Shown here piece by piece: positions 19,605 through 24,133 of a stretch of 24,133 nucleotides of DNA; the stretch's first letter is position 1; every line of letters begins with the position of its first letter. The notes under the pieces are model-generated. The model had not been told where the DNA came from and did no database searches. It worked only from the letters and a program-made list of their open reading frames with translations. The DNA is from a virus. Location: the IMG/VR virus record IMGVR_UViG_3300025890_002989, positions 1 to 24,133 of that record, one strand, 5' to 3'. The translations under genes and the position numbers were made by a program.

Positions 19605-20915
19605 CTATTTCTTAAGAGACATCTTAAATCCAAGTTTGTTACCACCAGCATAGCCAGCCCAACCAAACTCAAAGTCTGCGTCTCTAAAAAAGTTACTTTT
19701 AAATGTGATCTGTTTGTTTGTCGCGTCAACATTAACCTGTATCAACGCAACTTGTTTCGCAACATTAGTCAAAGAGTTTTTTATTTCTTTACTATCATTA
19801 AGTATTTTCCAGATAGATTCGCCAAGAGGCGATATTATCAATCGAAGTTTATCTGGACCTTCGATAATTCTATCAGTCAACTTCATATTTAAGACATCCC
19901 AAAACGGTTGCAGTTTGGCTTTAAGTTCTGCAGAATCCTTATCAGAAACCCAGCTCTTCAGCTTGTCAAGGTCAATTTGTTTAACAGGTATACCGGTAAT
20001 ATCTGAAAGTTTCTTTATCCCTTTGGTGTTCATAAAGACATGTAGTTTTATCATGCCTTGTTTCATTGGGTTATCGTTGACAATTTTAAATATGCCAAGA
20101 GATTTCTCGGCAGAAAGGTCGACCCGACTGGCTGTCTTAGCTCGGTTTTCAATCGAATTAATAATATTCTGTACAGTTACTTTACCACCGCCACCAGACT
20201 TAACCGAAACAGGATACTGTATACCTGCTCTTACACCATAGAAATCTATTAATGGCTCGTTTGAAGCTGTTGGAAAATATGCTGCACGAAACCGAAGCGC
20301 ATTCTGCGCCCAAACAGCAGCCATTATCTCACCAAAGTCAGCAGATATTTTAGCAAGGTCTGTTGTTTTAAATGACATCTTAGGATCAAGAGAGACTGCA
20401 GTTTTCTTAGTATCAGAAAGCTTAAGCAAACGTATGAGAGAATCAGTTATAGGTTTCTCGTATTTGTCATTCAATTTTTTAGAGACTGCAGTGATTATCT
20501 TTTTAGTGTCAAGAGTCTTACCTGCGAGACCTAGAGTGTCTGGAGTCAGTTCTTTATTGCCAAACAGCTGCCCACCACCAGCAGTCTTACCTGTGTAGTT
20601 ATTCACCCAAGGGAGAGTAGTACCTTTTTTAGCTCCACCGACATTTTTTGTTGCAGTCAATTGATAGGTGAAAAATTTACCTGACAAACTTTGTCCAGGA
20701 TAGTCACTAACTTTAACCCCAATAGCAGCAAAATACTTTGGCCATTCTTTTTCTGGAATAGGAAACGGGAATCGTGTTTGTAATCCACCTCTACCAGAAC
20801 CTGTAATTTTTATTCCCTTTAGTTTGAGAGAACGTTCGATATGAGATTTTAACGCCTTTTGACTTCTCTTTATGTCTTCGGTAATTTGAAAGGCTTTAAA
20901 ATTAGCGGTGCTCAT
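19605..20915 (-). CDS. Possible PD-(D/E)XK nuclease-like protein, 436 aa
   Basis: The largest unknown in the window. KELTPDTLGL (121-130), DFGEIMAAV (193-201, E196), PLIDFYG (221-227, D224) and PVSVKSGGGG (235-244, K239) are arranged like the E...D...x-x-K catalytic order of PD-(D/E)XK nucleases. The 'SvKSGGG' segment resembles restriction-like proteins of T4-like phages as I remember them. The N-terminal about 110 residues are basic and glycine-rich; about 250 further residues follow the candidate core. It is bordered by the 54-aa gene and the 196-aa gene with overlaps or short gaps. A structural protein cannot be excluded. Confidence 0.5.
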   Translation of the reverse strand: MSTANFKAFQITEDIKRSQKALKSHIERSLKLKGIKITGSGRGGLQTRFPFPIPEKEWPKYFAAIGVKVSDYPGQSLSGKFFTYQLTATKNVGGAKKGTTLPWVNNYTGKTAGGGQLFGNKELTPDTLGLAGKTLDTKKIITAVSKKLNDKYEKPITDSLIRLLKLSDTKKTAVSLDPKMSFKTTDLAKISADFGEIMAAVWAQNALRFRAAYFPTASNEPLIDFYGVRAGIQYPVSVKSGGGGKVTVQNIINSIENRAKTASRVDLSAEKSLGIFKIVNDNPMKQGMIKLHVFMNTKGIKKLSDITGIPVKQIDLDKLKSWVSDKDSAELKAKLQPFWDVLNMKLTDRIIEGPDKLRLIISPLGESIWKILNDSKEIKNSLTNVAKQVALIQVNVDATNKQITFKSNFFRDADFEFGWAGYAGGNKLGFKMSLKK

Positions 20916-21502
20916 TTATAGATCTCGCCAATTGTGAAGTGAATCTTTTGGTTCGTGGCGATATGAATTCCTTCATAAATGTTTATACCAAAAATATCAT
21001 CAATCGGAAAACAATCTTCGGCTATTCGAATTTTATCTTTCGAAAACGCCAACTCTTGTAGAGAATCTGATAGGAGTTTGTCGTTGAGAATTTTATAAAC
21101 TCCAGGGGACAATTGATTGTCAGGCAACAAATACCAAGCGTGTTGTTCTTGTAACAGATCAGCGAAGTCTAAGCCAGATTCTTTGAGAATCTTTTCCATA
21201 TTATTTTCTTCTATGCCAAAATGTTCTTTAATAAGAAATAAGGCAGAGATATAGGATGCCAGCTTACTACCTCCTCCAGGAGCTTTTTGTAGAAGCCTTT
21301 TGATGTTATAAACTAAACGGTGAAAAGTAGTGTAGGCAGATTTCTCTTGAGAGGATTCTATTTTTTTAGACTTAATTCTTTTACCTTCGTTGTCAATGAT
21401 GCCGAGTTTAAAGGCGTCTGTGTCTGCCCAACTAGTGACCAAGAGTTTGATAAAGCGGAAAGTATAAACTAAATCTCCAGCTCTTGTTAGTAATGACATC
21501 AA
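20912..21502 (-). CDS. Conserved unknown (RAGDLVYTFRF-type), 196 aa
   Basis: It begins MMSLLTRAGDLVYTFRF, followed by KLLVTSWADTDAFKLGIID (about 19-37) and TTFHRLVYNIKRLLQKAPGGGSKLASYI (about 58-85). These segments are of a type I recall in T4-like marine phages with no assigned function. The protein is soluble and helical, with a beta-rich end (EGIHIATNQKIHFTIGEIYK). It overlaps both neighbours by 4 nt. Confidence 0.65.
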   Translation of the reverse strand: MMSLLTRAGDLVYTFRFIKLLVTSWADTDAFKLGIIDNEGKRIKSKKIESSQEKSAYTTFHRLVYNIKRLLQKAPGGGSKLASYISALFLIKEHFGIEENNMEKILKESGLDFADLLQEQHAWYLLPDNQLSPGVYKILNDKLLSDSLQELAFSKDKIRIAEDCFPIDDIFGINIYEGIHIATNQKIHFTIGEIYK

Positions 21503-21867
21503 ATCTTCCTTAGTTTGTCAACAACGTGTTGATCCATTGTTATACCAGTATATTTATTATTCTCGATAATTGAAAGTTTGATTAAAAACGGTTTTACAAC
21601 AGGCCAGTGTTTCTCTTCCAATTTGTACTCGAGCATCTTCAACCCAGCAGGAATAGTGAAAACATTGAATATGACAACCAAATGGTTTAAAATAAGTCTT
21701 TCTGCTAAGGCGCCTTGATCAATGTATCGATTGAGCAACCTTTTTACGTATTTGAATCGTTTAATATCTTCGTAGAATTCCTCTGCGTCTATACATGTTG
21801 GATTATAGAAATGTCTTGCGGCAAATAAAGTAAATGTATCTTCACTGAGTGTCTCGAATAGCTTCAT
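21499..21867 (-). CDS. Conserved T4-like phage protein, 122 aa
   Basis: A helical soluble protein. FTLFAARHFYNPTCIDAEEFYEDIKRFKYVKRLLNRY (12-48) and LAERLILNHLVVIFNVF (54-70) form the segment I associate with an uncharacterised T4-like phage family ('LFA...Y.nP.c....EF.eDl.rfkyikrLl.ry'). The ATG at 21867 has AGGA 7 nt upstream and lies inside the last 26 nt of the IscU gene. Function unknown; it is followed by the 196-aa unknown, with which it may work. Confidence 0.68.
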   Translation of the reverse strand: MKLFETLSEDTFTLFAARHFYNPTCIDAEEFYEDIKRFKYVKRLLNRYIDQGALAERLILNHLVVIFNVFTIPAGLKMLEYKLEEKHWPVVKPFLIKLSIIENNKYTGITMDQHVVDKLRKI

Positions 21868-22240
21868 GTTTCATCCTATAATCTTTTATCGCAGCTTTGA
21901 TCGCATCTTCTGCAAGCACACTACAGTGGATTTTGACTGGTGGTAATGCGAGTTCTTCTGCGATGTCGGAGTTGGTAATACTCCCAGCTTCATCAAGACT
22001 GCGACCTTTAACCCATTCGGTAAGGAGGGAGGAAGAAGCGATAGCACTTCCGCATCCGTAGGTTTTAAACCGAGCATCTTCGATAATTCCATCATCACTC
22101 ACTTGTATTTGTAAAAGCATTACATCACCACAAGCAGGAGCGCCAACCATTCCGGATCCTACGTCTTCTGCTTCTTTATCTAGGCTTCCCACATTACGAG
22201 GATTCTTGTAATGATCCATCACTTGTTCAGAGTACGACAT
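21842..22240 (-). CDS. iscU: IscU-type Fe-S cluster scaffold
   Basis: A 132-aa, full-length scaffold on which Fe-S clusters are assembled before transfer to apoproteins. All functional residues are present: C37 and D39 in APACGDV, C63 in YGCGSA, K103, H105 and C106 in LPPVKIHCS. LPPVK (99-103) is the HscA chaperone recognition motif, so it may plug into the host Isc machinery. The opening YSEQVMDHYKNPRNVG is characteristic. No cysteine desulfurase or chaperone gene is near. It lies between the thermonuclease-like gene and conserved phage unknowns, overlapping both, so it is a true phage-borne gene rather than an assembly join. The radical SAM enzyme at 9569 is one possible client. Confidence 0.93.
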   Translation of the reverse strand: MSYSEQVMDHYKNPRNVGSLDKEAEDVGSGMVGAPACGDVMLLQIQVSDDGIIEDARFKTYGCGSAIASSSLLTEWVKGRSLDEAGSITNSDIAEELALPPVKIHCSVLAEDAIKAAIKDYRMKHEAIRDTQ

Positions 22241-22637
22241 GTTCTCTATTCTTTATGTGTTCTTCTTCAATGTCGTCTTTGCTTTGACCGTGGTAAGCTA
22301 CTGCATGATGTTGTTCAATCAATAATTGATTAATAGACCTCCAAGAATCAGTAGTTGCGTCATAACCAATAAACTCTCCAAGAATTCTTCCGAATTTACC
22401 CTTCTTGTCTTGGTGAGTTCTCATTGTACATTCTTTTCCGAGGTGTGCTTTGAGAAATTGTTTTGCCGCCAACCCGTATTTTTTTTCAACTTTATCTCGT
22501 GTACGAGACTCAGGAGTATCAATCCCGTGAAGGCGAATACGCTGATTAAGGTACCAAATACCAAAACCAAGATCAATGTCAACATCGACGGTATCACCAT
22601 CAACAACTTTTTTAATTCTGCATTTATATTCATGCAT
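22227..22637 (-). CDS. Staphylococcal-nuclease-like (TNase) nuclease
   Basis: A 136-aa single-domain SNase homologue cleaving DNA or RNA with Ca2+. VVDGDTVDVDIDLGF (11-25) carries the metal-binding Asp residues, IRLHGIDTPE (34-43) has R35 and E43 as in the staphylococcal enzyme, and FGRILGEF (82-89) provides the second catalytic arginine R84. I start at ATG 22637, with AAGGG about 7 nt upstream; the frame is open to 22682 but the added residues precede the domain. It has no signal peptide, so it acts in the infected cell. Confidence 0.87.
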   Translation of the reverse strand: MHEYKCRIKKVVDGDTVDVDIDLGFGIWYLNQRIRLHGIDTPESRTRDKVEKKYGLAAKQFLKAHLGKECTMRTHQDKKGKFGRILGEFIGYDATTDSWRSINQLLIEQHHAVAYHGQSKDDIEEEHIKNREHVVL

Positions 22638-22641
22638 AAAT

Positions 22642-22818
22642 TTACCCTTCAGATTTAAATAATGTCCATAAACCGTAAGCAAGACCTGCCCATGCTGCTA
22701 GTTTAACAATGCCACCAAACAGTACGATAGCACCACATACACCTGTGATAACTACACCGTCCCACGTGGAGCGTTCACTCCACAATTTCTTTGCGTATAC
22801 TTTTGCTACTTCAATCAT
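22642..22818 (-). CDS. Small membrane protein, 58 aa, holin-like size
   Basis: ATG 22818-22816 overlaps the previous stop as ATGA. A short charged N-terminus (KVYAKKLWSERSTWDG) precedes one long or two short hydrophobic stretches, about 21-37 (GVVITGVCGAIVLFGGI) and 38-54 (VKLAAWAGLAYGLWTLF), and the protein ends KSEG. The layout would suit a small holin or other inner-membrane phage protein. It is encoded directly after the DUF1353-like membrane protein. A holin role is only a suggestion; no other holin candidate is clearer in this window. Confidence 0.7.
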   Translation of the reverse strand: MIEVAKVYAKKLWSERSTWDGVVITGVCGAIVLFGGIVKLAAWAGLAYGLWTLFKSEG

Positions 22819-23426
22819 GGTACAATCCTCTTACCTTTGAGATCAAATTGATCGCGGTCACGATGACCATTCCATGCTACGAAACCAGCAAGACGGAGCG
22901 ACCAGTATGCGAGATAGTTCAGTACTTTGAAACCGTTGACTTCAATACAGATATCACGGAACAATTCGTCTGCCATCTTTTGATCTAAGTTCCATTCTAA
23001 CTTCTGTTCTTTCTTAGTTCCTGCTGTTTTCAATCCCGCATACTTGTAAGCATAGTCGTGTACCAATCCGCCCATCAACAACACACCAACGGGTGATAAG
23101 AACGTTGCGAGAAACTTAGGCACTGATGCACCATCAAACTGAAATCCTGCAGGAACAACAAACTTGGTGCCATCTAACTCATAATGCCAGTCTTCTACGA
23201 TTTCCCAATGGCGCGAACCCATCAACCACATCCAGACTCCCTTGAAGAATCCTTTGTCTTTTGTGGCGATAGGTAACGGTGACATCTTAGGCATATTCTT
23301 GTAAGTAAACCCTACACGTAGTTCGCCTTGCCCGTCAAAGTGACTGACTACAAAACCTACACCTACCAACACAGCAAGGATTGCCCACTGCCAGAAGGTT
23401 GTTACTAATTCAATTACTAAATCCAT
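22815..23426 (-). CDS. DUF1353-like membrane protein, 203 aa
   Basis: An N-terminal membrane segment (about 9-29, TFWQWAILAVLVGVGFVVSHF) is followed by a domain resembling DUF1353: FVVPAGFQFDGASVPKFLATF (88-108) and GLVHDYAYKY (119-128), with the 'GaS.P' and 'HD.ly' blocks that define the family, then ADELFRDICIEVNG (about 151-164). The domain occurs in phage proteins of unsettled function, often with His/Asp residues suggesting a metal site. The start has AAGGAGT 6-7 nt upstream in a 39-nt gap with TATAGA and TATAAA hexamers. Confidence 0.75.
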   Translation of the reverse strand: MDLVIELVTTFWQWAILAVLVGVGFVVSHFDGQGELRVGFTYKNMPKMSPLPIATKDKGFFKGVWMWLMGSRHWEIVEDWHYELDGTKFVVPAGFQFDGASVPKFLATFLSPVGVLLMGGLVHDYAYKYAGLKTAGTKKEQKLEWNLDQKMADELFRDICIEVNGFKVLNYLAYWSLRLAGFVAWNGHRDRDQFDLKGKRIVP

Positions 23427-23465
23427 TTGTTAAACTCCTTGTTTGTTTATACTATCTATACCTTT

Positions 23466-23681
23466 TTAATCAGCGGGTGGTCCCCGATATGCTTTTCCAA
23501 CATACTCAAAGTAAAGACCACCGTCTACAATGTACATCGTCTTCTTACATTGGTAGGGTGTGCCTTCTTTCAGACCAGAAAGCGTATATGAGTTGTAATC
23601 GACGAATGCTTCGTCAATCGTCATATATTTATGTTCGTGCACTGTGTGCCCGTTATAATGAGTGTGAACTAAATAATACAT
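23466..23681 (-). CDS. Short hypothetical, 71 aa
   Basis: A soluble 71-aa protein starting MYYLVHTHYNGHTVHEHKY and ending YFEYVGKAYRGPPAD; rich in Tyr, His and Gly with no recognisable motif. AGGGGAA lies about 6 nt before the ATG, and the 34-aa membrane protein gene overlaps its start by 29 nt. Function unknown. Confidence 0.6.
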   Translation of the reverse strand: MYYLVHTHYNGHTVHEHKYMTIDEAFVDYNSYTLSGLKEGTPYQCKKTMYIVDGGLYFEYVGKAYRGPPAD

Positions 23682-23757
23682 ATATTTCCCCTAAAATAAG
23701 ACCAACAATTAAACCCATAGAACAAACTATCAAAAACTTTTTGCTATAAGTCTTCAT
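23653..23757 (-). CDS. 34-aa single-TM peptide candidate
   Basis: The frame runs from ATG 23757-23755 to TAA 23655-23653 and encodes a basic start (MKTYSKK), one hydrophobic segment (about 8-29, FLIVCSMGLIVGLILGEIYVLF) and SSHSL. It overlaps the upstream gene by 5 codons and the downstream one by 29 nt. I see no strong Shine-Dalgarno, so expression would rely on coupling. It fills the only gap between its neighbours with a clean membrane segment, which is why I list it. Confidence 0.4.
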   Translation of the reverse strand: MKTYSKKFLIVCSMGLIVGLILGEIYVLFSSHSL

Positions 23758-23938
23758 CAGGAGATTCTACAATATATGCGATCGCATTTTTGTTCAATTG
23801 TACTGGTGTTCCACTGGGGCGTTGGAACTCTATAAATTTTGAACCATCATTCAACACATCGCCTAATGTGTGATTGGATGAAATTTTCATATGCCCGAAT
23901 AACGAAGATCCGTTTGTAAACGTAACATGTACCCGCAT
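23744..23938 (-). CDS. Small beta-rich phage protein, 64 aa
   Basis: It begins MRVHVTFTNGSSLFGHMKI; a middle LGDVLNDGSKFIEFQ (25-39) and QLNKNAIAYIVES (47-59) follow. Short alternating hydrophobic strands with a glycine turn suggest a small beta-barrel. I recall similar 'DvLNd...F.E...lnk..Ia' small proteins but cannot name a family with confidence. AGGAGT lies 6 nt before the ATG at 23938. Confidence 0.6.
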   Translation of the reverse strand: MRVHVTFTNGSSLFGHMKISSNHTLGDVLNDGSKFIEFQRPSGTPVQLNKNAIAYIVESPDEDL

Positions 23939-23947
23939 GATTTACTC

Positions 23948-24133
23948 CTAATCTGCGAGAGGATTGTCTAATACATTTTGTATTTTTTTATTTAATCTAT
24001 CTTCTAATGCGTTAATCTTCAGTTCAGTGTCAGTTTGTAGACTTTCTCTCTTTGTGTCAAATCGCTCAGATGCTTTGTCGATCATGTCTCTGACATCATC
24101 TTGCATCTCTCTGTTTTGATCTTCGATACGATC
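23948..24133 (-). CDS. Partial CDS, C-terminal coiled coil
   Basis: The open frame enters at the window edge and ends at TAG (23950-23948). The 61 visible residues are almost entirely charged and helical (EDQNREMQDDVRDMIDK ... LEDRLNKKIQNVLDNPLAD), with heptad spacing typical of a coiled coil. The N-terminal part is outside the window, so neither domain nor function can be given. Confidence 0.65.
   Translation of the reverse strand, partial: DRIEDQNREMQDDVRDMIDKASERFDTKRESLQTDTELKINALEDRLNKKIQNVLDNPLAD

Noticed and set aside
19705-20241. 178-aa plus-strand open frame
   Set aside because: It lies wholly antisense to the 436-aa gene, has no family-like motif, and no plus-strand gene is supported anywhere else in the window.
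1-24133. tRNA genes, CRISPR arrays, insertion sequences, attachment sites
   Set aside because: I saw no cloverleaf-like or tRNA 3'-end pattern, no regularly spaced repeats, and no transposase or terminal inverted repeats. Almost all sequence is accounted for by coding regions.

Overview
This window looks like a stretch of a tailed-phage genome, most likely a T4-like myovirus of a marine Gram-negative host. The evidence is family content: a T4-type lysozyme, PhoH, a class II ribonucleotide reductase, a PD-(D/E)XK exonuclease, a staphylococcal-nuclease-like protein, and several short proteins of types common in marine T4-like phages. Every gene I can support is on the minus strand, so the window reads as one transcriptional direction from about 24133 down to 1. 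Junctions are extremely tight, mostly ATGA or TAATG overlaps. The sequence looks AT-rich; I did not compute composition. Host and taxonomy are inferences.

Reading in the direction of transcription, 24133-18248 holds small membrane and hypothetical proteins, a DUF1353-like membrane protein, a thermonuclease-like protein, a complete IscU-type Fe-S scaffold, conserved unknowns, a 436-aa possible nuclease, and a candidate spanin pair (TM-plus-coiled-coil protein and lipoprotein). From 18190 to 13996 come a B12-dependent ribonucleotide reductase with its own sigma70-like promoter, a 46-aa zinc ribbon, a GIY-YIG-like protein, conserved unknowns, a 41-bp interrupted palindrome, an FmdB-like protein and PhoH.

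From 13994 to 1444 runs a roughly 12.5-kb sugar island interrupted only by the lysozyme gene and two small basic proteins. It holds three GT8-like, three GT25-like, two GT9-like and two GT29/DUF115-like transferase candidates, three methyltransferases, a radical SAM/SPASM enzyme, and a compact core of nucleotidyltransferase, HldE-type sugar kinase, cupin and HAD phosphatase. That core resembles the ADP-heptose pathway and sits beside GT9 (heptosyltransferase-fold) genes. The phage may therefore make and transfer its own activated sugar, onto virion proteins or host surface glycan. This is the strongest candidate for an undescribed system here.

From 1442 to 1 are the exonuclease and short unknown genes. 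The two short genes at 331-717 and 55-243 are each preceded by a near-identical promoter/leader cassette, the clearest regulatory signal in the window.
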